NCBI RefSeq assembly: GCF_010499245.1
Contig: NZ_JAAGOW010000001.1
Location: forward strand, 2,480,001-2,544,000
From: Variovorax sp. WS11
GTDB taxonomy: Bacteria; Pseudomonadota; Gammaproteobacteria; Burkholderiales; Burkholderiaceae_C
Length of the DNA stretch: 64,000 bases
Direction of reading: 5' to 3'
Part shown: in pieces, positions 49,975-61,037 of the stretch
Position numbering within the stretch: position 1 is the stretch's first letter
How the letters are laid out: each line of letters opens with the position of its first letter
Position numbers and translations under genes: made by a program
Notes under the pieces: model-generated
Seen by the model: the letters and a program-made list of their open reading frames with translations, nothing else
Told to the model about the DNA's origin: nothing
Database searches by the model: none

Positions 49975-52900
49975 GCGCGTTGCCCCAGGCCGATGCGGGT
50001 CATCTGGAGCACACGAGCGATCACATCGTTCGCCTGGTCGAGCCCGAGCGGCGCATAGAGCAGCTGCAGCAGGCCCTTGCGGATCGCGGCTTCGATGCTC
50101 TGCGCACTCAGGGAATGCTCGGCCACCGCGTTCTGCACCACCGCGCTGATGGCAAGCGCGTGCTGGACGTGCGCGTTGCGCCGGGCCTCGTCGAGTGCCG
50201 CCGCCTCGCCATCGCTCAGCGCCATCAGGATCGCGCCGTAGTACGCCCTGGCCCGCCCGTTGTGGGCCAGGAGTTCCGGCATGCCGGGCGTGGCGCGCTT
50301 GCCCACCTCTCGCTCGAATTCCCTGAACAGCGCGAACTGCCGGCGCGGGTGGTCGAACATGGCCTCCGCCTGCGCGATCGCACCTTGCAGCATCTCGGAA
50401 AATACCTTCTGCGCGTAGGGATCGTCGGCCAGGTCCTGCTCGATGGTCTTGCGCAGGCGGGTCTTGATCAGGTCCGCTTCGTTGCGCGCCTTGTCCTGCG
50501 ACCAGGTCTCGGAAACGTCGGGGGCGACCAGCTTGTGCACCACGTAGGCCCCGTCGACCTCGCGAACATTCGTACCAACGACCTGATCGTCGACCAGCCT
50601 GCGGATCTGCTCGTCGTATTCGCTGTAGTCAACCGTCCCGCCGGCGTCGCGTCGCGCTGTTTGCCGCACCTGGATCAAGGTTCTGAGATCTGCCTTGTAC
50701 TGCTCGATCGACGCTTCCGAAAAGCTCTGGTCCTCGAAGAAGCCGCGCGACGACAGCGCGGTCTGCAGACAGAGGCCGAAGGCGGTCAGCGCAGCATAGA
50801 AGTCGTCTCGGAGCTTCTGCCGCCGGTCGTACTCGCGGCCCTCGCCGTCGCTCGCAACACGAGGGCTCAAGGCTTGGCGCAGCTGCTCGGGATCCTTGCG
50901 GTTGGCAACGCCCTTGAAGAAGGACCAGACCGCCTCGTGGCGCATCGACAGTTGCCTGTACTCTGTACTGAGCTGCGCGTAGAGCCCTTCGAGATCGCCA
51001 ATGTCGAAGCCGCCTTGCGTGCGGGCTTCGAGGTCCTGGTAGGCACGGATCGCCGTGTCGAGTTCCTTGAGGATGCCGCGATAGTCCACCAGCAGGCCGT
51101 AACGCTTGGCATCGTGCAGGCGATTCACCCGGGCGACGGCCTGGATCAGGTTGTGGCCCTTCAGCGGCTTGTCGATGTAGAGCACCGCGTTGCGCGGCTC
51201 GTCGAAACCGGTGAGAAGGCGATCGACCACGATCAGCAGGTCGGGGTCGCCGTCGGTCCCGAAGTCCTGCAGCACCTGCCTTTCGTGGTGCGACGTGTCG
51301 ACGCCCTGGTGCAGCATGTTCTGCTGCCACCACTTCTGCACCTCGGGCATGCCGCCTTCGTCGATCCCGGCGTCGCCTTCGCGCATCTCCGGCGGGGAGA
51401 TCACGACCATGCTCGTGACCAGGCCCGTTGCGTCGAGTGCCTTCTTGTAGCGGATCGCATCGGCCTTGCTGGCCGTGGCGACCTGGCCCTTCAGGCTCGA
51501 CCCGATCTTCTTGAAGTTCTGATGGAAGTGCGTGGCAATGTCCCAGGCGATCAGCTCGATGCGCTTGGCTGCGCCGTGGATCGCGACGCTCCTCGCGTAT
51601 TTCTTCTTCAAGTCGGCGCGCTGCGCCTCGGCGAGGCCCGTCGTGATCCCGTCGAACCAGCGGTCGACGGCCTCGGTGTCGATGGACAGCTCGGGCACGC
51701 GCTCTTCGTAGAGCAGCGGCGCGACGGCATGGTCCTCGACCGCGCGCTGCATGGTGTACGCGTGGATGATCGGGCCGAACTTCTGCGCTGTCTTCTCGTC
51801 CTTCAACAGCGGCGTCCCGGTGAAGGCCACATAGGCCGCGCGAGGCAGCGCCTTCTTCATGCGCTCGTGCGTCTCCCCGCCATGGCTGCGATGGCCTTCG
51901 TCCACCAGCACCACGACGTTGGGCGAATCGTTGCGGCACTCCGCAAGCCTGGAGGCCGTATTGAACTTCTGCACCAGCGCGAAGGTGATGCGCTTCGTGC
52001 CCTGGCCGATGCGCCGAGCCAGGTCGCGCCCGCTCGCGGCCTTGCTGTGCTCGCCCTCCTTGTGCGTGGCGATGGAGGACCCGAAGGCGCCGCCCGCCAT
52101 GAAGTTGCGTGCGAGCTGCTGTTCGAGATCGCGCCTGTCGGTGATCACCACGAGCCGGCACTCCTTCAGGCCGTAGTGCAGCAGCAGCGCCTTGGTGAGA
52201 AACACCATCGTGAAGCTCTTGCCCGAGCCCGTGGTGTGCCAGATCACGCCGCCCTCGCGCGCGCCATCGGGTCGCTGCCCGGACAGGCACGCCAACAGCG
52301 CGCGCACCGCGAAGAACTGCTGGTGGCGCGCCACGATCTTTCCGATCCGGCTGTCGAACACCACGAAGCCGCGCATCAGTTCGAGCAGCCGCTCTCGCGT
52401 CAGCAGGCTGACCATCAGGCGGTCTTGGTCGTTGGGCGGCATCGACAGGAACCCGCTCGACTCGAAGTACGCGCGCACCGTGGCGGGCCGGCTTTCGAAG
52501 AGCGCATGCGAGGCGGCGGGCAAAGGCGCGTTCTTCAGGGCGAGGACGTGCGCATCGTCGAACTCTTCTTCCAGTGCCCAGTGCGCCCAGAATCTTTCCG
52601 GGGTGGTCGTGGTGCCGTAGCGAGCGTCGGCCTCGCTGATGGACAAGAGCAATTGCGCGTAGACGAACAGGTGCGGGATCTCATCGTCGCGCTGGTTGAG
52701 CAGCTGCTGGCCGATGCCTTCGAGCACCATCGCTTCGGCGGGGTTTGCACCGTGCCGGCCGTGGGGCTGCCTGGCCTCGATGACGACCAGTGGGATGCCG
52801 TTGACATAGCCGACGATGTCCGGCGCGCATTCGTGCGTGCCGCGGGTGGAGACGACGTGCAGCGCTTCCGTCACGTCGAAGCGGTTGGCGTTCGGGTCCA

Positions 52901-53276
52901 TCCAGTCGATGACATGAATCGTCGGCTGGTGCCGCCTGCCGTCCGGCATGAATTCGGTGACCGTGATGCCATAGGCGAGCTTGGCGTAGAGGCGCTCGTT
53001 GGCCGTCAGCAGGCCTTCGCCGAGGCCGACGGTCGACAGCTCGCGCAGGATCTGGTCGATGGCGCTGGGTGAGAGGTGATAGGCCTCGCCCTTGTAGTCG
53101 AAGCGGCGGGTCTGCAGGACTTCGATGAGGCGCGGCTTGAGGAGGACTTCGCGCGTCGAGCCGCGCAGGGTGAGGCAGTCGGCGGTGCTCAGATAGTTCC
53201 ACCCGAGGGTGAAGAGCATGCGCAGCGCGGAAAATTTGGCGCTGGATTGCTCGCGGGTGGGGGGGGTGATGATCAT
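49971..53276 (-). CDS. hsdR: Type I restriction endonuclease R subunit
   Basis: This is a 1101-residue motor-nuclease. The nuclease region is PDIVGYVNGIPLVVIEARQP (D153, E167, R169); in most HsdR proteins the third residue is lysine. Helicase motifs follow: HTTGSGKSFTMVFL (348-361, Walker A), VVVLVDEGHRSHGG (D459-E460-G461-H462), and AYVAFTGTPLL. The C-terminal helical part binds HsdM. It needs the S and M products, translocates DNA and cuts unmodified DNA. Gene order is S-M-R on the minus strand, with 124 bases and a strong hairpin before hsdR. Confidence 0.95.
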   Translation of the reverse strand: MIITPPTREQSSAKFSALRMLFTLGWNYLSTADCLTLRGSTREVLLKPRLIEVLQTRRFDYKGEAYHLSPSAIDQILRELSTVGLGEGLLTANERLYAKLAYGITVTEFMPDGRRHQPTIHVIDWMDPNANRFDVTEALHVVSTRGTHECAPDIVGYVNGIPLVVIEARQPHGRHGANPAEAMVLEGIGQQLLNQRDDEIPHLFVYAQLLLSISEADARYGTTTTPERFWAHWALEEEFDDAHVLALKNAPLPAASHALFESRPATVRAYFESSGFLSMPPNDQDRLMVSLLTRERLLELMRGFVVFDSRIGKIVARHQQFFAVRALLACLSGQRPDGAREGGVIWHTTGSGKSFTMVFLTKALLLHYGLKECRLVVITDRRDLEQQLARNFMAGGAFGSSIATHKEGEHSKAASGRDLARRIGQGTKRITFALVQKFNTASRLAECRNDSPNVVVLVDEGHRSHGGETHERMKKALPRAAYVAFTGTPLLKDEKTAQKFGPIIHAYTMQRAVEDHAVAPLLYEERVPELSIDTEAVDRWFDGITTGLAEAQRADLKKKYARSVAIHGAAKRIELIAWDIATHFHQNFKKIGSSLKGQVATASKADAIRYKKALDATGLVTSMVVISPPEMREGDAGIDEGGMPEVQKWWQQNMLHQGVDTSHHERQVLQDFGTDGDPDLLIVVDRLLTGFDEPRNAVLYIDKPLKGHNLIQAVARVNRLHDAKRYGLLVDYRGILKELDTAIRAYQDLEARTQGGFDIGDLEGLYAQLSTEYRQLSMRHEAVWSFFKGVANRKDPEQLRQALSPRVASDGEGREYDRRQKLRDDFYAALTAFGLCLQTALSSRGFFEDQSFSEASIEQYKADLRTLIQVRQTARRDAGGTVDYSEYDEQIRRLVDDQVVGTNVREVDGAYVVHKLVAPDVSETWSQDKARNEADLIKTRLRKTIEQDLADDPYAQKVFSEMLQGAIAQAEAMFDHPRRQFALFREFEREVGKRATPGMPELLAHNGRARAYYGAILMALSDGEAAALDEARRNAHVQHALAISAVVQNAVAEHSLSAQSIEAAIRKGLLQLLYAPLGLDQANDVIARVLQMTRIGLGQRA

Positions 53277-53344
53277 TGCGGAGGTCCGTCAGCGATCAGC
53301 CGCCGCATGACTGCTGCTCTTTGTTGTCGAGTTCGGTTCGGATG

Positions 53345-53369
53345 AACCGTTGCAAGAGCTGCAACGGTT
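53345..53369 (-). promoter_or_regulatory. Strong hairpin between hsdM and hsdR
   Basis: AACCGTTGCA (53345-53354) and TGCAACGGTT (53360-53369) form a perfect ten-base stem with the loop AGAGC, in the 124-base gap between the hsdM stop and the hsdR start. No run of U follows on the minus strand, so it is not a standard terminator. It could attenuate or stabilise the message and so set R below M, which is a common need in restriction operons. Confidence 0.6.
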
Positions 53370-53400
53370 GCCCCGGGTATGGCGGGGCTCGGCGTCGCGC

Positions 53401-54912
53401 TCATATGCTCATCTCCATCAGGTGCGCCGCTATTTCTTCCTCGATGCCATCAAGCTCCTTCCTGAGCTCATGGCGCTCGTCCTGCAGCATCGCCATGTCG
53501 AGCAGCTCGTCTTCCGCGAAGGTATTGACGTAGCGAGGAATGTTGAGGTTGAAGTCGTGTTCGGCGATCTCCTCCGGTGTCGCGAGATACGCATACCTCT
53601 CGACCGGCGCACGCGCCGCATGGGTGTCCAGCACACGCTGCAGGTCCGCCTCGCGCAGCACATTCTGGTTTTTGCCGGGCTCGAAATCGCGACTCGCATC
53701 GATGAAGAGCACCTTGTCGTTCGCCTTGTCCTTGCGGAAAACGAGCACTGCGGCCGGAATGCCCGTGCCGTAGAAGAGCTTCTCGGGCAGGCCGATCACG
53801 GCATCGAGCAGGTTTTCCTCCACCAGCTTCTGCCGAATGCGCCCCTCGGCCGCGCCGCGAAACAGAATGCCGTGCGGCACGACGACCGCCATGCGCCCGC
53901 CGGCGGGCTTCATGGTCTCGACCATGTGAAGGATGAAGGCGTAGTCGCCCTTCGTGCGCGGCGGTATGCCGCGGCGGAAGCGGCCGAACTTGTCTCTCCC
54001 CGCGGCCTCGTGGCCCCACTTCTCCAGGCTGAACGGCGGGTTGGCGACGACCACGTCGAAATGGCGCAGGCTCCCATCGTCCGCGAGCAGCTTGGGATTG
54101 CGCAGCGTGTCGCCCCACTCGATGCGATGGTTGTCCTCGCCATGCATGAACATGTTCATCTTGGCCAGGGTCCAGGTGTTGCCGATGGCCTCCTGCCCGT
54201 AGAGCGCGTAGCGCTTGGAGCCGGTGCGGTCGCGGATCAGGCGGCCGCACTTGAGCAGCAGCGAGCCGGAGCCGCAGGCCGGGTCGCAGATCTCGTCGCC
54301 TTCCTTTGGGTCCATCAGGCGCGCCACGAGGCTGGAGACTTCGGGCGGGGTGTAGAACTCGCCGGCGGTCTTTCCGCTCGACGACGCGAAGTGGCTGATG
54401 AGGTATTCGTAGGCGTTGCCGATCAGGTCGAGCTCGCCGATGCGGCTGGGGCGCAGGTTGAGCTCGGGCTTGGCGAAGTCCTCGAGGAGGTGCCGCAGGA
54501 TGTCGTTCTTCTGCTGCTCGTCGCCGAGCTTGTTGGAGTTGAAGCCGACGTTCTGGAACACGTCGCGAAGCTTGCCGATGTTGGCGTCTTCGATGGCGTG
54601 CAGGGCGCGGTCGATGCGCTCGCCGTTGCCGGGCTCGAAGCGGGCCGCATGCAGGGCGTAGAAGCTGGCGCTGGGCGGCAGGACGAAGCGCTCGGTCTTG
54701 AGGAGCTCCACGATGAGATCCTGCGCGGTGTCGCCGTACTGCGCCCGGTAGGCGTCGTAGTGGTCCTGCCAGGCGTCGGACACGTACTTGAGAAAGAGCA
54801 TCGGGAGCACGTAGTCCTTGTAGGTGCTCGGGTCGACGACGCCGCGAAAGGTGTCGCAGGCCGCCCACACGGTGGCGTTGATGCTGTCTTGGCTGATGAC
54901 TGTCTGGTTCAT
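53401..54912 (-). CDS. hsdM: Type I DNA methyltransferase M subunit
   Basis: The 503-residue N6-adenine methyltransferase starts at ATG 54912 (MNQTVISQDSINATVWAACD). The N-terminal HsdM_N helical region is followed by FYTPPEVSSLVARLMDP, the AdoMet motif DPACGSGSLLL (PACGSG at 211-216) and the catalytic NPPF (291-294). It modifies adenines at the site chosen by HsdS. The coding frame stays open upstream to 55107, but that stretch overlaps hsdS and is not used. A 25-base gap separates it from hsdS. Confidence 0.96.
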   Translation of the reverse strand: MNQTVISQDSINATVWAACDTFRGVVDPSTYKDYVLPMLFLKYVSDAWQDHYDAYRAQYGDTAQDLIVELLKTERFVLPPSASFYALHAARFEPGNGERIDRALHAIEDANIGKLRDVFQNVGFNSNKLGDEQQKNDILRHLLEDFAKPELNLRPSRIGELDLIGNAYEYLISHFASSSGKTAGEFYTPPEVSSLVARLMDPKEGDEICDPACGSGSLLLKCGRLIRDRTGSKRYALYGQEAIGNTWTLAKMNMFMHGEDNHRIEWGDTLRNPKLLADDGSLRHFDVVVANPPFSLEKWGHEAAGRDKFGRFRRGIPPRTKGDYAFILHMVETMKPAGGRMAVVVPHGILFRGAAEGRIRQKLVEENLLDAVIGLPEKLFYGTGIPAAVLVFRKDKANDKVLFIDASRDFEPGKNQNVLREADLQRVLDTHAARAPVERYAYLATPEEIAEHDFNLNIPRYVNTFAEDELLDMAMLQDERHELRKELDGIEEEIAAHLMEMSI

Positions 54913-54937
54913 GCTTTCTTGATTTCCCTGGGGTGGT

Positions 54938-55540
54938 TCATGCCTTGCCCGATGCGCTGGCGAGCGCTTCGGCGATCGATTCGAACTGCCGTTCGCGGTT
55001 GCGAATGAGCAGGTCTTGCAGCTGCCTTTCTCGTTGCGCGAGGCGGGCCAGCGCCACGATGCGCTCCTGATCGGCCAGGGGCGGAAGGCCGATCGGGAGC
55101 GATTCAAGCACAGGCCGGCGCACGCTCAGCTGGCTGGAGCCTTCGGCCGCGCGACGCAGGGCCCGCTGGAAGGGCGCCTGGTTGATCTGCCAGGCGAGGA
55201 AGACGGGCAGCAGCTCGCGCCCGGGCCTGACCCGCAGATGGAAGAGGTGCGGCCCGCACACGGCCGGGCCGGGAAGCTCGCCCACGCAGCTGGCATGGAA
55301 GCGCGTGCCGCGGGCAACGAAGAGCAAGTCTTCAGGGGCGAGCCAGTCGGGCTCGCGTCGGCCGGTGAGTTGGGTCCGGATGACGCCACGCCAATCGATG
55401 CCGTGGATCGGGTCCAGGTCTTTCATCTGCACGGCCTGGACGGGGCCGCTGCGGATTTCTTCGATGGCGCCGCGGAAGGGATAGCCGGCCCGAATACCCA
55501 CCTGTGCGCCCAGAGCCGTTTGTTTTGCATGAATTGACAT
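54938..55540 (-). CDS. hsdS: Type I restriction specificity subunit, half-length (single TRD)
   Basis: A protein of 200 residues, half of the usual 400 or so. It contains one target-recognition domain (about 10-155; RAGYPFRGAIEEIRSGPVQA near the start, LPVFLAWQINQAPFQRALRR and LSVRRPVLESLPIGLPPLAD near its end) and one helical spacer (LADQERIVALARLAQRERQL). Half-length S subunits known from other systems dimerise and recognise palindromic bipartite sites; I infer the same here. It is the first gene of the operon, divergent from the MBL-fold gene. Confidence 0.88.
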   Translation of the reverse strand: MSIHAKQTALGAQVGIRAGYPFRGAIEEIRSGPVQAVQMKDLDPIHGIDWRGVIRTQLTGRREPDWLAPEDLLFVARGTRFHASCVGELPGPAVCGPHLFHLRVRPGRELLPVFLAWQINQAPFQRALRRAAEGSSQLSVRRPVLESLPIGLPPLADQERIVALARLAQRERQLQDLLIRNRERQFESIAEALASASGKA

Positions 55541-55646
55541 GATGCAGATATTACTACTTGCAACAGTGCGTTTTCTCCTTCACACTGTGTTTTTTCACAG
55601 AAGTATTTGCATCAGCTTGAATGATGCATTTGAAGGGAGTTTTTCA
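55541..55646. promoter_or_regulatory. AT-rich divergent control region between hsdS and the MBL gene
   Basis: This 106-base stretch is clearly richer in A and T than its surroundings. It has an inverted repeat CTGTG-TTTTTT-CACAG (55585-55600) and alternative CAGTG/CACTG pairings next to it. It must contain the promoters of both divergent genes. TAATAT just before the hsdS ATG could be a -10 element. It ends in AAGGGAG, the ribosome site of the TTG-started gene on the right. Confidence 0.5.
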
Positions 55647-56639
55647 TTGGGTTATGAAGTCGATCTTTTCCCCGGGGCCGATGGCGGCGCCGCAATCGTT
55701 GTGCGTTGGGGCGCCCCCGGTAACTACCGCTTGCTGGTCTACGACGGTGGCACGCCGGCCGCAGCCGAGCAGCTCGTGAAGCATGTCCGGGAGCATTGCC
55801 TCACGTCGCACGCAGACCACGTCGTGATCCCGCATCCCCGCCGAAAGCATGCCGGAGGCCTCGAGGTGGTTCTGGACCAGCTCAGCATCGGCGAGGTGTG
55901 GATGCATCGGCCGTGGGCGCACACCGATCGCTTGTCCGAAGCCACCACGGTTGCTCGACAGCTGGAGGAGCTCGCGCTGGCGCGAGAGATCCCGGTGCAC
56001 GAGCCGTTCGCGGGCACGGTCATCGGGCCCTTCACAGTGCTGTCGCCAAGCCGTAGCTGGTACGTCGAGGGTTTGCTCCCGGCCTTCGAAGCGGCATTGC
56101 CGCCGGCGACCGGGCTGACGCTGGCCGACGCGGCGCGATGGATCCGGCTGGCGAGTGCAGCGGTGGGGAGCCGCTGGGACGTCGAGACGCTTCCCCGCGA
56201 TCCGGCCACGTCGGCGGAGGACGAGTCGAGCGTGGTGCTGTACGGCGAGTTCGAAGGGCGCGGCGTGCTGCTGACGAGCAATGCAGGCGTGCGTGCGCTG
56301 AGCGACGCCTGTACCTTCGCCGAATACCTGGGCTTGGGCCTGCCCTCGAATCTACGGCTGATGCAGGTGCCGAATGACGGAAATCCCGACCATCTCTCGA
56401 GCCGCGTGCTGGACCGCCTGATGGGCGAGCGCCTGCCGCGCGATCAACGGCACTACACGAAGACGGCCTTCATGTCTGCGGCTCGCGATGCAGCGCCCAT
56501 GGGCTACACGATCGTGGCCGACGCGCTGATGCGCCGAGGCGTCCTGAGCTTCCAGACCCAGGGGCCGCAACTGCACCATGCCCACGAGATGCCCCAGCGC
56601 CACTGGCTTCCGGCCGGGCCGGTGGGGGCAGGTGCGTGA
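55647..56639 (+). CDS. Metallo-beta-lactamase-fold protein with degenerate metal motif
   Basis: The product has 330 residues. TTG 55647 is chosen as start because AAGGGAG (55633-55639) lies seven bases upstream and MGYEVDLFPGADGGAAIVVR is the normal beginning of this family; ATG codons further up lie in the promoter region. FADxH-like region: HADHVVIPHPRRKHAGGLEV (H63, H68), where active enzymes have H-x-D-x-D-H, so the aspartates are replaced by R and K. GEVWMHRPWAHTDRLSEATT and GRGVLLTSNAG follow. The fold is ComEC-like. It is divergent from hsdS and may be a member of the same defence island. Catalysis is doubtful. Confidence 0.75.
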   Translation: MGYEVDLFPGADGGAAIVVRWGAPGNYRLLVYDGGTPAAAEQLVKHVREHCLTSHADHVVIPHPRRKHAGGLEVVLDQLSIGEVWMHRPWAHTDRLSEATTVARQLEELALAREIPVHEPFAGTVIGPFTVLSPSRSWYVEGLLPAFEAALPPATGLTLADAARWIRLASAAVGSRWDVETLPRDPATSAEDESSVVLYGEFEGRGVLLTSNAGVRALSDACTFAEYLGLGLPSNLRLMQVPNDGNPDHLSSRVLDRLMGERLPRDQRHYTKTAFMSAARDAAPMGYTIVADALMRRGVLSFQTQGPQLHHAHEMPQRHWLPAGPVGAGA

Positions 56640-56660
56640 GCACCGGCCATCAAAATGACA

Positions 56661-56682
56661 AAACGCGCCCGAGGGCGCGTTT
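56661..56682 (-). terminator. Intrinsic terminator of the gap gene
   Basis: Arms AAACGCGCCC (56661-56670) and GGGCGCGTTT (56673-56682) pair perfectly around GA. On the minus strand, past the stop of the GAPDH gene (56708), the stem is followed by TTTTGTCATTTT, which supports termination in that direction. It may also end the convergent MBL transcript. Confidence 0.8.
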
Positions 56683-56707
56683 CAATCGCAAAAGGAGAAG
56701 AAGCGAC

Positions 56708-59796
<3,089 letters not shown>

Positions 59797-59904
59797 GTGG
59801 TCGGGGCTTTCTTGGGGGAGCTGGTTGGGGAGAACCCGGGATTTTAACGGGCGGGGCATGGCGCCTGTCCGGAGGCGCGGCAGAGGGCTGATAGAGTGCC
59901 GGCC

Positions 59905-60300
59905 ATGCATGGGCTGCACCTGACCGCCGACCTCCACGATTGCCGTTGCGAGACGCGCTGGCTGGTCGATGCGCCAATGCTGGGAGCCGCCTGCGTGAAG
60001 GCGGTCGAGGCCGCCGGCCTGCAGGCGGTGGGCACGCTGTTCCACGCTTTTCCGGCCAGCCCGCAGGGACCGGGCGGCGTGACGGCCACGGTGCTGCTCG
60101 CCGAGTCGCATCTGTGCGTCCACACCTGGCCGGAGCAGCGCGGGGCGACGCTGGATGTCTACGTCTGCAATTTCGGCGCCGACCACTCGGCCAAGGCGAG
60201 GGCGCTGATGGGGGCGCTGGAGGCGCTGTTCGTGCCGGGCCGCGCCGAACGGCACGCGCTGCAGCGCGGGGCCATCGCGGCGGAGGCGGTTACTTCATGA
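59905..60300 (+). CDS. speD: S-adenosylmethionine decarboxylase proenzyme
   Basis: A 131-residue prokaryotic class 1b enzyme. The self-processing site is [13 protein letters not shown], where the E67-S68 bond is cut and S68 becomes the pyruvoyl group; H73 is the conserved partner. It makes decarboxylated AdoMet for spermidine synthesis. The ATG at 59905 gives the normal length. It is divergent from tkt, and its stop overlaps the next ATG (ATGA at 60297-60300). No spermidine synthase gene lies in the window. Confidence 0.92.
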   Translation: MHGLHLTADLHDCRCETRWLVDAPMLGAACVKAVEAAGLQAVGTLFHAFPASPQGPGGVTATVLLAESHLCVHTWPEQRGATLDVYVCNFGADHSAKARALMGALEALFVPGRAERHALQRGAIAAEAVTS

Positions 60301-61037
60301 GCATCCGGGCCATGATCCTCGCCGCCGGTCGGGGCGAACGCATGCGGCCGCTGACCGACGCGATGCCCAAGCCCCTGCTCGATGTGCAAGGCAAGCCGCT
60401 GATGCAGTGGCCGATGGAGGCGCTGACGGGAGGCGGCTTCCGGCGTCTGGTCGTCAACACCGACTGGCTGGGCGAGCTGATCGTCTCGCGCTTCGGGCAC
60501 CGGCACGCTGCTTGCGAGATTGCCTATTCCCACGAAGGCCGCGACTTCGGCGGCGCGCTGGAGACTGCAGGCGGCATCGTGCGCGCGTTGCCGCTGCTCG
60601 GCGAAATCTTCTGGGTGCTGGCGGGCGACGTGTTCGCGCCGGATTTCGCCTTCACCCAGGCCGCGGTGGACCGTTTCGCCGCCGGCAAGGGGCTCGCGCA
60701 CCTGTGGCTGGTGCCGAACCCGCCGCACAACCTGCGCGGCGACTTCGGGATTTCGCCCGACGGGCTGGCGCTGAACGACGCGCCGCTGATGCACACCTTC
60801 TCGACCATCGGCCTGTACCGCGCGGCGTTGTTCGCACCGCCGTACTGCCGCATTCCGGCGGGCAACCCCGGCGGCGTCAAGGCGCCGCTGGCGCCGCTGT
60901 TGCGTGCGGCGATGGCCGAAGGCCGGATCAGCGCCGAGCTCTACCAGGGCGCCTGGACCGATGTCGGGACGCCGGAGCGGCTCGCGGCGCTGAACGCAAG
61001 AAGACGACCCGCACAGGGCGGACCGGCTATCGCCTAG
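60297..61037 (+). CDS. Nucleotidyltransferase, MurU-like (N-acetylmuramate-1-phosphate uridylyltransferase type)
   Basis: The protein has 246 residues. RAMILAAGRGERMRPLTDAM and PKPLLDVQGKPLMQWPMEAL are the sugar-nucleotidyltransferase signature (GxGxRMxPLT, PKPLL). It is closest in pattern to MurU of the peptidoglycan recycling bypass, but without its usual kinase partner AmgK nearby, so the sugar substrate is only inferred. It is translationally coupled to speD and converges with the lipoprotein gene 11 bases on. Confidence 0.85.
   Translation: MSIRAMILAAGRGERMRPLTDAMPKPLLDVQGKPLMQWPMEALTGGGFRRLVVNTDWLGELIVSRFGHRHAACEIAYSHEGRDFGGALETAGGIVRALPLLGEIFWVLAGDVFAPDFAFTQAAVDRFAAGKGLAHLWLVPNPPHNLRGDFGISPDGLALNDAPLMHTFSTIGLYRAALFAPPYCRIPAGNPGGVKAPLAPLLRAAMAEGRISAELYQGAWTDVGTPERLAALNARRRPAQGGPAIA

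Noticed and set aside
53277..53400. Rho-independent terminator between hsdM and hsdR
   Set aside because: The stem is strong but no U tract follows on the minus strand, so I list it as a regulatory hairpin.
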